64,000 bases of DNA from Macrosoma leucophasiata (GCA_036365455.1 JAWQUS010000019.1:12314001-12378000), one strand, 5' to 3'; positions 51,148 through 63,034 are shown, numbered from the stretch's first letter. Made by a program: numbers and translations. Notes: a model not told the origin generated them from the sequence alone.

Positions 51148-51355
51148 GCACGTTTAACCGTCGGTCCCGGTTACTATTGATAGATAGCAGTCTTTAAACC
51201 TTGACGAAGGCCTTATGGGCCCTTTTAAAACATCCGACAGCGGGTTGGCCACTAACCCGTATCTCCACCAACCCGCATTAGAGAAGCGTGGTGGAGTAAG
51301 CTCCAGGCCCTAGGCCCTACGTATAAAAGGTTGCCATTATTATTATTATATACAT
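51148..51355 (+). repeat. Repeat C, 5' truncated
   Basis: From CACGTTTAACCGTCGGTCCC through GGGTTGGCCACTAACCCG to GGTTGCCATTATTATTATTA, with the CTCGTGCCCAGCAG segment deleted. Confidence 0.75.
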
Positions 51356-51403
51356 ATTAATTTTTAAAAATAACATTTCTTTGTGAATTCAAGAATTACT
51401 AAT

Positions 51404-51675
51404 TTTTTTTTATGTAATCGAAGTGGCAAACAAGCATGCAGTTCACATTGATGTTAAGTGATGACTGCAGCCACACAAAGACCACGATCAAAATGCAGAT
51501 GCGTTACCACTCCTGAGACCTAAGGTGTTATGCCTCTGTGCCGGAAATTACAGGGCCGTACATTACCACCTGACCGGAACACGATAGTGCTGAACACTAC
51601 CATTAACGGCAAGTATATTAGGTAATGCGGTGGTGCCTACGCCCGCGAGCTCCGTCACTGGAGCTCTACCACCAG
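51404..51675 (-). repeat. SINE-A, full length
   Basis: It is very close to consensus (TTTTTTTTATGTAATCGAAG to GGAGCTCTACCACCAGT). A short deletion occurs at GCAGCC-ACACAAAG. Confidence 0.85.
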
Positions 51676-52066
51676 TAAACAATAATAGTTAATTCATACA
51701 ATAATATTTCCTCAAAGACACCCACAACTACGTTATACATTATTACAAATTAATTTAAAAAAATGAGGTTGCCCTCACGAGTTCCTTTACCGATCCCTGA
51801 AATATTGTGTTATCGTTTCTCACAAAATTTCTAGTCTATTTATAAAATGATTAATGAATAACAATATCAGTAATGTATGTTTTTCATTATTACAATGTCA
51901 TATCGAATACGACACCTCCATTCGACATTTCCCGCGGGAGGCATCGCTGTTTTTAGTAATGTGATTGTTAATTCATTTTACTTTATTATTCTAATGAAAC
52001 ATTGAAAATAAATACACAACATAATACTTGTTATCCCTGAGGAATCATATATACATTTATTTATTA
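51676..52066. other. No feature recognised
   Basis: AT-rich flank; a TGTCGTATTCGATATG-like phrase and CCCGCGGGAGG at 51,931 are unmatched. Confidence 0.3.
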
Positions 52067-52265
52067 TCTTAATATATATAAATCTCGTGTCACAATGTTT
52101 GTCCTCAATGGACTCCTAAACCACATAACCGATTATAATAAAATTCGCCCACCATGTGCAGTTCGATCCAACTTGAGAGATAGGATAGCATTCATCTCAA
52201 TTTATAGTCGTAATATTATGTAAGTACCTAAATTGCAACCGTGCGAAGCCGGGGCGGGCCGCTAG
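52067..52265 (+). mobile_element. Non-autonomous Helitron, 199 bp
   Basis: TCTTAATATATATAAATCTC to GGGGCGGGCCGCTAG, with A before and T after. It shares ends and most of its length with the copy at 35,704. The inner TAATATTATGTAAGTACC part is unique. Confidence 0.75.
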
Positions 52266-52280
52266 TTTATTTATAAGGCC

Positions 52281-52437
52281 AAATATTTGTATGGCCTACA
52301 GATATTTGTTTCGGGTCTGGGTGTTTGTGTATGTTTGTGTATGTGTTGTATGTGTACAACGGCACCCACGACACAGGTTTATACCTACTGTGGGGCTGTG
52401 AGTGTAAGCGTATTTTATTTTTTTATTATTTTATTAT
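52281..52437 (+). repeat. SINE-T1 body, head lost
   Basis: AAATATTTGTATGGCCTACA through a duplicated GTGTTTGTGTATGTTTGTGT to GTGAGTGTAAGCGTATTTTA and an AT-rich tail. It sits 15 bases after the Helitron end. Confidence 0.75.
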
Positions 52438-52473
52438 GAATACATTTAAAAGTCCACAGGAGATGAAATAAGC

Positions 52474-52708
52474 TTAGGTGTAGCTCCGGTGACGGAGCTC
52501 GCGGGCGTAAGCACCACCGCATCTAATATTTTTACCGCTAAATGGTAGTACGGCCCTGTAATTTCCGGCACAGAGGCGTAACACCTCAGGCCTCAGAAGT
52601 GGTAACGCATCTGCATTTTGAAATCCGGTCTTTGAGTATAGGCTGCAGTCATTACTTCAATGTAAACTGCATGCTTATTTGCGACTTTCATTACATTAAA
52701 AAAGGTAT
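52474..52708 (+). repeat. SINE-A with short deletions
   Basis: The head lacks the first ~8 bases (GTGTAGCTCCGGTGACGG). The AGTGTTCAGCACTATCGTGTT part is deleted. The tail ends CATTACATTAAAAAA. Confidence 0.75.
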
Positions 52709-52749
52709 ATTTAAAAGGAAATAACGATCCTGCTCATTACTGAAGAGAA

Positions 52750-52990
52750 GTCTCCCACTACTACAGTCAGTCAACTCTCATTAATACAAGCAGACCGTTC
52801 CAATAGGCGATAGTATATACAATAACGTGGAATATGCAGCAGCTTTCCGCGATAAAATAGTCGCCACGGTGATCGCCAATCTGCTCGCGTGACGATTGTG
52901 GCCAGTTCTCACCAATGACGCACAACACTTTTGTGGGCATTCATGACGTACTTAGTGCAGCAGTGGAAGTCTTTGAGCTAAAGTGACGCT
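52750..52990 (+). repeat. Repeat-H copy
   Basis: ACAGTCAGTCAACTCTC, CGATAAAATAGTCGCC, GATCGCCAATCTGC, AATGACGCACAACACTTTTG and the tail GCAGCAGTGGAAGTCTTTGA. Confidence 0.65.
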
Positions 52991-53690
52991 TACACTAACA
53001 GTCCCTCACCAGCTACAAACCTGTATCGTGGATGCTGTTGTTCATACACAATACACACACAAAAAGTGTGTATGATTCCCTTTTCTGCTACGAAGTCCCC
53101 ATTCGAGTCTTCTGCTCCTACGGCGGTCGGTTCGTCGAACTGAACTATGGGCCATGCCTTGGCAGCTTCGCTAAAAAAAAAGTTTACGGAAACTCAAGTT
53201 GCGAAACTTTATATAAATATCTGAAAAAGCTATGCCCGCGTAAAATTTAACTCTAAAATAAAAGTATTTATTCTTTATTACAGCAGTAGCCGTTCCCGAG
53301 ATGAGCCGGAACAAACAGACAGACAGAAAAAAAAATGTTACCTTGGTACATTAAACGTTGTGTGCAAATATTAAATGCATTAAGTGAAATTATTTTTTTA
53401 TTACAAACAGACATTAAAATATAAGTTCGTCGAACACAACACCCGTGTGTATCGCGGAAGACACACTGAATGGAGCGATATAACGGCGACCGCACTCCAC
53501 CATAATTAACTGAGTGTATTAATTGAATTTACTTACGGCGGTTACTTACCTAATGTTGGAGACATTTGTGATTTTAGTGAGTGGGTAATGTAAGTATTGA
53601 AGAATAGATTATTACATATTTATCATTATTAGCAGTAAGAGATTAATGTGAATGGGAGTATCGGTGTAAAAATGAAAAAAGGCGCGCATG
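52991..53690. other. No gene recognised
   Basis: 53,285-53,335 has GTTCCCGAGATGAGCCGG followed by an ACAGACAGAC run, a repeat-D type end. A 72-codon frame (53,032) is unsupported. Confidence 0.35.
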
Positions 53691-53830
53691 TATGAAGAGA
53701 ATGAATGAAAAGCACGGGAGGTGTGTCAGGACCAATATCTAGGAGAATATCCAGGAGAATATCTAGATATTTGGCCCTCCATACTCCCTGCCTATCCTGT
53801 GAGAGACTTGGCCTGAAGATACATATAAAC
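53691..53830 (+). pseudogene. LINE-B stump with internal duplication
   Basis: ATGTATGAAGAGAATGAATG, GTGTGTCAGGACCAATATC and then AGGAGAATATCCAGGAGAAT, a local repeat, followed by CCTGAAGATACATATAAAC. Confidence 0.6.
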
Positions 53831-54118
53831 AGATGAAATTATTAGGTTTTAAAATATAAAATCAAATAATAATGAGATAAAAAAAACATATTAATTAACC
53901 ATAATTTTAACTATAAGTAGGTACATAGGTACATATATTAAATGCTGTTATATTTTTTGCGATGCCCCTACGGGGTGTTACATGTATTTAGCTCATAAAA
54001 TCTAATTTTAAGACCTTATAATGTACCATGTAACATGCAAAATAAATTGAAATTGAATAGATAAATAAATAAATAGAACTGGTGGTGGAGTCCCAGTGTT
54101 ATCTTACACATTACCACC

Positions 54119-54407
54119 ATGTTTTTTTATGTAATGGAAGTGGCAAACAAGCATGCAGTTCACATTGATGTTAAGTGATGACTGTAGCCTATACGCACCC
54201 ACACAAAGACCAAGAGCTCGAGGGCACTATCTGCCGCCAAATGGCGTATGTATGTGGTGTGTATGGCCCCGTAATAACTACCACAGGTACATAACAACTT
54301 AGGTCTCAGAGATGGCAACGCATCTGCATTTTGGCCACTGGTTTTTGTCATCACTTAACATCAATGTGAGCTGCATGCTTGTTTTCCACCTTCTTTACAT
54401 TAAAAAA
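54119..54407. repeat. Two SINE-A fragments in opposite orientation
   Basis: 54,119-54,212 is minus-strand tail sequence (ATGTAATGGAAGTGGCAAAC). 54,213-54,407 is plus-strand (CACTATCTGCCGCCAAATGG to TACATTAAAAAA). The junction, AGCTCGAGGGC, belongs to a head. Confidence 0.75.
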
Positions 54408-54445
54408 TAATCTGAAAGCATTGACCTATATGTACTAAAGTACTA

Positions 54446-54586
54446 GACTACTTCGGTAGCTTGGTGGTAAAGCGGCTGGACTTGTTATCCTGAGGTTTTA
54501 GGTTCGATTCAAAATTTTCTTTCCGTTTTTTCTTTAATTCCTAAAGTTCACTCGCATGTGTTATTGCGAAAAATAAATAGTATAAT
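54446..54586 (+). repeat. SINE-T2, full length
   Basis: GACTACTTCGGTAGCTTGGT (box A TAGCTTGGTGG), box B GGTTCGATTC, then TTTTCTTTCCGTTTTTTC, GTTCACTCGCATGTG and AAAAATAAATAGTATAA. Confidence 0.85.
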
Positions 54587-54631
54587 GGTTACAGTTTTTT
54601 GCATACAGTTACCTACACTTTCCCATATAGT

Positions 54632-55154
54632 AAGGGAGCCCAAGAGGGGATTTTTGGATTTGCTCCAGCGCGTCAGATTAAGTTATAGGAGATACCTTGC
54701 ACCCAATTCAGTACCTCCACCAAATCTAAGATTTCCATAAAAGGCCGAACCCTTAGGGCTTCCGCCACGAGCTTGCCTCGCATCCAAATTGTCAGAATTT
54801 TGGATGGGAGCTTTGATGGGGTTCACTTTAGATCCTCTCTGAGTATCTGACATTCTTGAGTAATTTTTCACCTTCATTTTTGAACGAATCAAATGTTTTT
54901 GAAGAGGACGCGGCATCAACGTCTTGGGTCAAGAGCGTGTCAGATATTCTGTGAGGGTTTAAAATGTGGCCAAACAATGCTCCTATCCAAAATTCAGACA
55001 AATCGGAAGATGAGTAAGATCGTAGCGACATTTTTTTTTTTTAAGACTATTCTTCGGTCGCGTCTTTATATACGAACCTTAGATAAGATAGAATCTCCCA
55101 TATCTTTATCTGACGCGCTCGAGTAAATCCAAAAATAGCATCCTGGACTCCCCT
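54632..55154. mobile_element. TIR element (~520 bp), non-autonomous
   Basis: The ends are AGGGAGCCCAAGAGG and the inverse of AGGGGAGTCCAGGATG. Arms of ~65 bases share TTTTTGGATTTACTCGAGCG, CGTCAGAT and ATATGGGAGAT-type sequence. The interior has no transposase; four open frames of 60-78 codons in it overlap in conflicting phases. The TIR family is not identified. Confidence 0.7.
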
Positions 55155-55390
55155 ACTAATAGTAACATTACAGGTGACGTGAAAACGCCATACTAAATAT
55201 TCTTCAAATCAATTTAAAAACGGAACCGGCTGTTTGTTCCCTCTATATACTGACCTCATTGTCTGAAAGTCAATAGTTTTAAAGATAGACACGTCCAAAG
55301 CGGTAGAATATCCCCCATCGGGTTTTATTTAGAAGTGTATAAGCTAGGTTAGGCTATTGACTACAACATGAGATTCTTACTACTAGCCTT

Positions 55391-55555
55391 CTTTTTTTAT
55401 GTAATGGAAGTGGCAAACAAGCATGCAGTTCACATTGATGTTGAGTGATGACTGCAGCCTACAGATATCCACACAATGACCAAGATCAAAATGCAGATGC
55501 GTTACCACTCCTGAGGCCTAAGGTGTTCTGCCTCTGTGCCGGAAATTACAGGAAA
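55391..55555 (-). repeat. SINE-A, head truncated
   Basis: TTTTTTTATGTAATGGAAG through CTGCCTCTGTGCCGGAAATT, ending at ACAGG. Confidence 0.8.
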
Positions 55556-56317
55556 AATCTGGAAGGAAAACACATTCCAATAACATTCTATTCACTCCCC
55601 AACATGTGCTGACCTGTTTTACTGAACTCAACAAACAATTCGAACGTGACACATCGACCGACAACAGACTGTGTTCATACAGTACTTACCGGTAGCCTTT
55701 ACACAAACATTATCTTTGTGTTTATCCAAACTCTGTCATTGTTGATAAAGTGCGTAATGCATTTTTATGTTGAAGTAGATATTCATATTTGATAAGTAGT
55801 ATATACAACGTGTAACAGGATTGAATGTACAACCCGAAACTAGTTTGTTCAGAGTCGATAACCGAATCGATTTTAAGCATTTTAGATATAGGTAACATTT
55901 TCTCTCAAAATTAATTACAATTAAGTAAATTATGGTCACCCATTTGGTGAACAGTCAATACAAACGAAAATGAAACTAACGTCTATCCAAAATAAGATGT
56001 TAGTCTCAACCAGTTTATTAGAACTCTTGAGACGTGCATTTAAATATAAATTATAATTTAAGAAATGAGATAGTGAAAATTAATCTTATTACTAGCGAGT
56101 GTTAAATAGAGGTACGTAGGTCCCTCATCCTACATTGTGACAGTGTGCGTGTGTGAGTAACTTGGTGTTTCATGTGCGGCCGTAGGTAGCGGCAGGGTAA
56201 GTATGCATGGGGTGTGTTGTGTGGGGTGTGCATATTGTTCGTACAATTGACGACAACTATAATTATAATAAATAAATAAAATATTAAATACATAAACATG
56301 TAATTTCAGTACATGTA
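55556..56317. other. No feature recognised
   Basis: AT-rich, unmatched. The run GTGTGCGTGTGTGAG at 56,143 and GGGGTGTGTTGTGTGGGGTG at 56,209 are GT-rich simple sequence. Confidence 0.3.
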
Positions 56318-56319
56318 TA

Positions 56320-57587
56320 AGGTTGGGGAAAAAGTTTCTTCGCATTTTTTAAGATAATTCAAAACATTTTTTAATATAGTTTATTTAAATTTAACTAAAG
56401 TATGTATGTACCATTTTGTTCGATAACCTTTTGCCATCTTGTAGGTAGGGACATGATCAAAAATTTTGGGACTTCTCATCAAAATACCGCGACAAATGGA
56501 TTTGGCAGTCCTCTCGTGATGTTAACCGAACATTGCATAAAGAATTCTGAAGAGACCGAAACAGGTGGAAATCTGAAGGTGCAAGGTCAGGACTATACGG
56601 CGGATGCATTAACACCTCTCAGCCAAACTCTCTTAATTTTTGCTGAGTGGCTATAGATGTGTGAGGTCTAGCGTTATCATGATGAAACACCACACCCCTT
56701 CTGTTGATCAATTCCGGCCGCTTTCTCTCAACTTCTTGCTTTAATCTCATCAGTTGTTCGCAGTATAGTTCAGAATCGATAGTCCTGCCTGGTGGTAATA
56801 GCTAATAATGAATAATGCCCTTCCAATCCCACCACACACACAACATCACCTTATTGCGAGTTAACCCGGGTTTCGCCACAGCCTGTGAAGCCTGACCGGT
56901 CTTTGACCACGACCTTTTTCGCACGTTCTTGTCGTACGTGATCCACTTTTCATCACCAGTTATCAGCTTCTTCAAAAATGATTCGGTTTCATTACGTCGT
57001 AATAAAAATCACAAATGAGGACACGCTTCATTAGGAGTCTTTCAGTGAGCTCGTCAGGTACCCAAATATCGAGCTTTTTTGTACCCAGCTTTTTTCAAAT
57101 GCGCCAAAACTGTTTTGTGATCAATTCTCAGTTCTTCAGCTACGTCGTAACTACTGATATGTCGATCTTGCTCCACTTTTTAAAAAATGGCATCAATTTT
57201 ATCCGTAATAGGGCGACCAGAGCGAGGTGCATCTTTGACATCAAAATTTCCGGATTGAAAACGCTTAAACCAAATTTGTGCTACTCTCACAGATACTGCA
57301 CTAGGTCCATAAACATCGCAAATTTTTTTAGCGGCTTGCGTTGCATTTTTACCTTTTTTGTAGTAAAATTTTTAAATGTATCGAATTTCTTCATTAGATA
57401 CACTCATCTTGACAGTACAAAAAACAAATGAAAATCACACATTTGCCTAATTTGAATTTGGAATTATGTTCTTTAAAATTTTAACTTTCAATGATACCTA
57501 AACCAGCCAGATACAAATACTACAGCCAAAGAGTTTTTATTACAAGTTCATACATGCTATAATGCGAGAAGACTTTTTCCCCAACCT
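56320..57587 (-). mobile_element. mariner element, 1.27 kb
   Basis: The inverted ends are AGGTTGGGGAAAAAGTTTCT (56,320 on) and the reverse complement of AGACTTTTTCCCCAACCT (to 57,587), ~25 bases with small differences. TA-rich flanks (TATA / ATTA) fit a TA target site. The transposase is encoded on the minus strand. Confidence 0.9.
56395..57407 (-). pseudogene. mariner transposase (D,D34D), inactive
   Basis: From ATG (57,407) the minus strand reads MSVSNEEIRYI, an HTH-like N-terminus (KKGKNATQAAKKICDVYGPS, WFKRFQSGNFDVKDAPRSGR). The catalytic domain has TGDEKWITYD, HHDNARPHTS and YSPDLAPSD. The second and third acidic residues are 34 residues apart, as in mariner (D,D34D). The stop is at 56,395-56,397, about 337 codons. 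Premature stops follow EEIRYI, DAIF, IIHY and REFG, and there are at least two frameshifts: one before LDIWVP and one before LLRRNETE. The catalytic residues survive but the gene cannot be translated. Motif style suggests the cecropia-like branch, which is uncertain. Confidence 0.9.
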
Positions 57588-57654
57588 ATTATTAAGATTA
57601 TAACTCGATTTCCTAATCGGGGTGTTTGATAGTGGGCATGATTCCCGTTACATG

Positions 57655-57725
57655 TTGTATACATCTTCACGCCAAGTCCCTCATGGGATAGGCAGAGAGT
57701 GTGGAACGCCAAATATCCCGGTCCT
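57655..57725 (-). pseudogene. LINE-B stump
   Basis: The plus strand shows ACATCTTCACGCCAAGTCCC, CATGGGATAGGCAGAGAG and CCAAATATCCCGGTCC, the reverse of the LINE-B end. Confidence 0.65.
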
Positions 57726-57784
57726 AAGTAGTAAGTAGTAATTATTGATATTAACCAACAGTTATTTCTATTTTTTAATCAATG

Positions 57785-58034
57785 ATACGAATGTGGCAAA
57801 CATCATGCAGTTCACATTGATGTTAAGAGATGACTACAGCCTATAGACACCCACACAAAGATCAAGGTCAAAATGCAGATGCGTTACCACTCCTGAGTGC
57901 CGGAAATTACAGGGCCATACATGACCACCTGACTGGAACACGATAGTGCTGAACACTACGATTTAGCGGCAAGTATATTAGGTAATGCGGTGGTGCCTAC
58001 GCCCGCGAGCTCCGTCACTGGAGCTCTACCACAA
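57785..58034 (-). repeat. SINE-A, near full length
   Basis: GATACGAATGTGGCAAACAT to GGAGCTCTACCACAAGT, with a deletion of ~18 bases at CTCCTGAG-TGCCGG. Confidence 0.8.
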
Positions 58035-58036
58035 GT

Positions 58037-58254
58037 AAAAATAAATAAAATAAATAAAATACGCTTACACTCAGAGCCCCACAGTAGGTATAAACCTGTG
58101 TCGTGGGTGCCGTTGTACACATACAACACATACAAAAACACCCAGACCCGAAACAAATATCTGTCCATACAAATATTTGTCCCGGTGCGGGGATCGAACC
58201 CGCGACCCTTCGAATCACACGGTCATCTCACACCGCTGGACTAACCGGGTCGTC
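58037..58254 (-). repeat. SINE-T1, full length
   Basis: The minus strand reads GACGACCCGGTTAGTCCAGC, box B GGTTCGATCC and the body, with a tail TATTTTATTTATTTTATTTA. It sits directly at the SINE-A head. Confidence 0.85.
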
Positions 58255-59989
58255 AAAAAAGAAAAGATGTTCAGCCAAACCGGAACAACCTACACCCGTT
58301 AGGTCGGCACATAATTTACTTCACATATAAATATCCGAAGCTCGAACCCGCTACAATTAATAGCAATCTAACTACCGTCCGCACCCAATTTATTACCTCT
58401 AATAATATTTCCTCTCCAACCCTAACTAATCGAGAACATTATTATTGCCACTAAATACAGCCACAGGATAGCCACTAAATACATATCTGAACGAAACACC
58501 CGTTCCTGATAACGTCTGAAGTAGGCACGAGCATACCTTAACCTCATTATGGACTTTCTGTCTTTTTCTGTGTCATTACACTGTGTTTTGGAGCGAAAGA
58601 GACTGGTTGCGGGAGAAAGAATGTCGGTGCTTCGTTATTTTTAGGGTCTTGACACATTTATTCGTTGGTAAGTTGTTGTTTTCTTAAGTTTTCTGGAAAT
58701 TGAAATCATTTATCGAAATATACGAGTATGAACTCCTAAGTGCGATGATTGAAATTCACCGGATACATAACTGAAGTCCGAAAGTATCATTACGGATCTT
58801 AATATTCAAAAATAAAATCGACATTACTCATACCCATATATACGACATTATTCTCAATCGTTTTTTAGCTAAAGTGCTGCTAATCTCTCCTTTGTCTTTT
58901 TCTATCCTGCACATTTGACAATGCAACTGACAAAGACAAAGCATTCTTTAGCTAAAACGTATCTAATGTACTCGTACGTTTATGAATAAGGGGGCTAGTG
59001 TGTAAACACACTATGCCGAAGCCACGCGACGGAAATTCGGTGGCTGATTTAACGTTTCGACGTATTCGGCTGATACGACTAAGTGCCGAACTTACGCGGC
59101 ACAACTTCAGTTCAGTGTCAGCAATGGAACCGAGCTTCGATCGCACGCCCGAAGTTAATAACGCAGCGTAATTTCGACATAGCTCTTAGTTTGAAGATCT
59201 AAACCGAGCGTACCCTCAGCGTAACAGTTTGCAATATATTCGGCTGATTCTGCCGTTCAAATGTATTTCCTGAAATGAATAAAATGCTTTATTGTATTAT
59301 TTATTATTTTTTCTTATGTTTTGTCCTGATATACTCTTAAACTATTTATCTAATCTCTGATTGCTTGTTTCGAACAAGCAATAAAAGGTTGATTCTAAAA
59401 AAAATTGTTTGTAAAGTCGGTTACTAAACATAATTTTACACGACAATATCATAAGAAAACATGAACGTGCCCTTCTATCGCTTGTTATACGCTTGGTTCA
59501 AGCAAAACGTGACAATTTTTCGTGCGTGTATCCGACGTTCACCAATTTATAAGACATTATCACATCAAAACGAACACACAACAACAAAATCACCAAATAC
59601 TTGCTAGTACAATATTTGTTTAACTACACAATTACATATGCATTTAATTATTTGTTTTCTTGTTAACAAGGGTTTCCATGCGAACAAGTGTGTTCCGACC
59701 CCCATAGAGATTTATTAGTCCAAGAGCAGTGAGATACGGGACTGAGTGATGTGACGGAAGTACTCCGAGCCTGATTGTTATCTTTGTGAGCCACTCCAAT
59801 GACGGCTCAACCTGGGATGAACATTTTTTGTGTCTCTCATCCATGTCCGAAATTACATAGATTGCGAGCTTATTTTCCAAGAGCAAAAATGCTTTTCTTA
59901 AAAAAATATATCCTAATAATTCGTTGTAAAATATATCCCGTCATACATCTAGACCCCCAAAAGGCTAATTTTAGTAGGTTATAGTTTCA
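58255..59989. other. Long stretch without recognised features
   Basis: 1.7 kb of mostly AT-rich sequence. 58,980-59,250 is GC-richer with repeated ATTCGG(C/T)TGA(T) phrases (59,035, 59,066, 59,239) and GTGTGTAAACACACT at 58,998, perhaps an old element. Frames of 60-80 codons on the minus strand (58,952, 59,644) show no domain or splice evidence. Confidence 0.35.
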
Positions 59990-60055
59990 AGTTTTTTTTA
60001 ATGTCATGAAAGTGGCAAACAAGCATGCAGTTCACATTGATGTTAAGTCATGACA
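59990..60055 (-). repeat. SINE-A tail fragment
   Basis: TTTTTTTAATGTCATGAAAG to GATGTTAAGTCATGAC only. Confidence 0.7.
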
Positions 60056-60113
60056 TACCATGCAATACTTAAAAAAAATCTAATTGATCGCCCATATTTG
60101 GCTATCATGTTTC

Positions 60114-60429
60114 ACTGGTGGTAGAGCTCCAGTGACGGAGCGTGCGGACGTAGGCACCACCGCATTACCTTATAACGCATATACTTGTCGCCAAATAGTG
60201 TTACTGTATTAGTGGTAGTGTTCAGCACTATCGCGTTCGGGTCAGGTGGTAATGTACGGCCCTGTAATTTCCGGCACAGAGGCTTAACACCTCAGGCCTC
60301 AGGTGTGGCAACGCATCTGCATTTTGACCTCTGATCTTCTTGTGGGTGTCTATAGGCTGCAGTAATCACTTAACATCAATGTGAACTTCATGCTTGTTTG
60401 CCACTTTCATTGCGTACATAAAAAAAAAC
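60114..60429 (+). repeat. SINE-A, full length with a short insertion
   Basis: ACTGGTGGTAGAGCTCCAGT to TTGCGTACATAAAAAAAAAC. A GTGTTACTGTATTAGTGGTA segment near 60,198 is a small internal expansion. Confidence 0.85.
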
Positions 60430-60617
60430 TTTTTTTTGCGTGATGTTACATGTCCGGGTATTAATTTAGCAAAATATTGGCTGTGTCAAACAAAGACAGA
60501 AATACAGATACAAGAGTCATCCTAAAGTCCTTTTTTATTTTTGAGGTAAGGAACTCCAGTACGGAGAAGGCAAAGTGAGATAAAGAGCTGTTAGAAACCT
60601 TTTGAAACTATCTGTAA

Positions 60618-60785
60618 GTATAACGTTATCAGCTCACAACGAAACCAATGTATTGGGCGATTCTAGCCAATATCGGTACAACAAACGATAGAAATAAAAA
60701 ACGGGTCGAATGTTTGAGATACCGGTAGCGTAATGCTAAGTAACGGAAACGTTAATTCTGTGAGAAGTGTTTTATTTCGGTTATG
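60618..60785 (+). repeat. Direct repeat Q, copy 1
   Basis: AACGTTATCAGCTCACAACG, AAACCAATGTATTGG, ACAAACGATAGAAATAAAAA, GAGATACCGGTA, AGTAACGGAAACGTTAATTC. It matches 61,208-61,378 in order and orientation. Confidence 0.7.
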
Positions 60786-61207
60786 TATAAAATAGGTCAA
60801 TATCCACACAAAACAACATACATATCCAGGCTGATTTATACTCTACTAGCTTTTGTCCGCGGCTTCGCTCGCGTGGAATTTGGTCTGCCTCATGAAGTTT
60901 CGTGACGCAGTTTTGGCGCTCATACTCCTACATACTCCTCAGAAAATATTGTCAGAAAGCAACTGGCAAAATACTGATTCAATATTTACGAGTAACTAAT
61001 GAATAACTTAGCTTTTAGTATCATTAGCCCACAACTTTTTCCCTAATATATTATAATTTTAACCGTAGGTATTACACAATAACTTGTATGAATTAACTGC
61101 CTTAATTTCGATATTTACTTTCAATGTCCCTTTTATAAAAAAATAGCAGGTGACAGCAGTGGAAAAAAAGCTATTAGAGAGCTACCGACAAAATAAATAA
61201 AACAAGT

Positions 61208-61378
61208 AAAACGTTATCAGTACACAATGAAACCAATTTATTGGACAAACGGAGCCAATATCAAAGAGTAACAAACGATAGAGATAAAAAAAACAGCTTA
61301 AATGTTCGAGATACCGGTAAAGTTATGTTGAGTTACGGAAACATTAATTCTATGAGATGTATTTCAATGATTATAAAT
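61208..61378 (+). repeat. Direct repeat Q, copy 2
   Basis: AACGTTATCAGTACACAATG and the same following phrases, about 80% alike by eye. The 420 bases between copies include a TCTACTAGCTTTTGTCCGCG start of another insect repeat (60,841). Confidence 0.7.
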
Positions 61379-61493
61379 GACTCCGAAGCCGCAATATTTG
61401 TCATAGAAGAGCCAAAATCTCAAGACTCGGCAGTACTGGACACCACCATTTAGCGACAAATAGATTACGCAACATGGTAGTGTATTTCCCTTT

Positions 61494-61727
61494 TTTTATG
61501 TAATGGAAGTGGCAAACAAGCGTGGAGTTCACATTGCTGTTAAGTGATGACTGCAGCCTATAAACACTCACACAAAGACTTAGGTCAAAATGCAGATGCG
61601 TTACCACTCTTGAGGCCTAAGGTGTTATGCCTCTGTGCCAGAATGTACGGGACCGTACATTACCACCTGGTCGAAATACGATAGTGCTGAAGCCTTCGAG
61701 CTCTGTCATTGGAGATCGATTACCAGT
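61494..61727 (-). repeat. SINE-A with deletion
   Basis: TTTATGTAATGGAAGTGGC through GGACCGTACATTACCACCTG to GGAGATCGATTACCAGTAA. About 40 bases around the AATGGTAGTGTTC region are missing. Confidence 0.75.
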
Positions 61728-61789
61728 AACTTCATGAATGACATTTTTTTTAAATGAAGTAAAACTCAATCTTGCTTTCAGAGTCTTAG

Positions 61790-61855
61790 GATCGAACTCA
61801 GGATGACTCAGGCCAGCAGGCCTACAATTTCTATCAGCCATGGAGGCAGTGACAA
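61790..61855 (-). repeat. tRNA-like SINE head remnant
   Basis: The minus strand reads GTCACTGCCTCCATGGCTGA and GAGTTCGATCC, a usable box B. The box A side is degraded and no body is recognisable, so it is neither a tRNA gene nor an assignable SINE. Confidence 0.45.
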
Positions 61856-63034
61856 TAATATACTTTTCTATATTTTCTGTACAAATTTATACCGGTAATT
61901 TATTACGAATGGAGCGACTTAAATAAGATCCTGATCAAAAAGGGCTCACAACAATATTTTCCTCTACTCACGAAACTCTTAAAATAAATAGTACACTCAA
62001 CGGAGATTTATAAAGGCAATACCAGTAAATCGTCAAATGGAATGAAATGACGGAACCACAATACTTCCTTTTACTGATACAATAAAAATACCGGCTCTAT
62101 CTGTAACGATAAATAAAGGAAAATATAACGCGTGATAAATAACGGTTGTATCATTATCGCAATTGACGTAGTACCGGTATTATACCGGTATGCGATACCG
62201 ATATATTTTTTATCAGAATCGAACGGTGGCCCGTTGCGATGTATCTTTAGGTGCTGGAAGAGGTTTGGAGACAAATGGCGGGGCCAGGGCCATTACTGTG
62301 TCGGTACTGGTTAGTTAAGTTCTGTACACACCCCTTCATCTTACTTTTTTTTTATTCAACCGTTTTTTTTATTTTATTGTAGAGCAGTTCTGTACGTTTT
62401 TAGTGTAAACTCATGTTTTATTTTATTATAAATGTAGGCGATTTACTTCACGTCTAGTTTATCTCAATTTAAGGTTAGTTCCAGGGTTCTGTTATTTTTC
62501 CCTGTTTTTTTTTACAATCTGTCTGTCCGTCTCAGGCACTTTATTCCAAACCTAGTAGGAACAAATACTTGAAAGTCGGTAGGTACATGTATTCCGTGAA
62601 ACGCTGTATGATTATCAAACAAAAAGAAATAAAAAACTATAAGGTGTCGTACTTCCAACTTAACTGAAACTAAAAAAACATGTCAGTTCACTCGTTTCGA
62701 CCACGAGTTGAATCCTTCAATTTTTTTCATAAAACACACTCTATAATGCTTCCTATCTCATTTGCTTCCAGGTTAAATATTATGAATTTATGTGTTTGCC
62801 TCTCTTTACTGTCGCTTTTTTATTTCATGGTCTTTCAAATCCCATTCATATTAGAGAAGTTTTGACTTCAAAACCCTTTTTTTAATTATACCTATACGTG
62901 AAGGAAGTTCTATAGATTGAAAAGTGACATTCAGATTTCTAAAACATTTTTTTCTCTAAGTGACTCAAAGTTATTACGTCGAGTAGAAATTATTTAAAAA
63001 ATATTGCTATTGTAAAAGACAATGCAGCATGTAT
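61856..63034. other. No gene recognised
   Basis: AT-rich. A small palindrome, TACCGGTA-TTA-TACCGGTA, lies near 62,172-62,191. No frame has support. Confidence 0.35.

Noticed and set aside
57015..57431. 138-codon plus-strand frame
   Set aside because: It is antisense to the mariner transposase.
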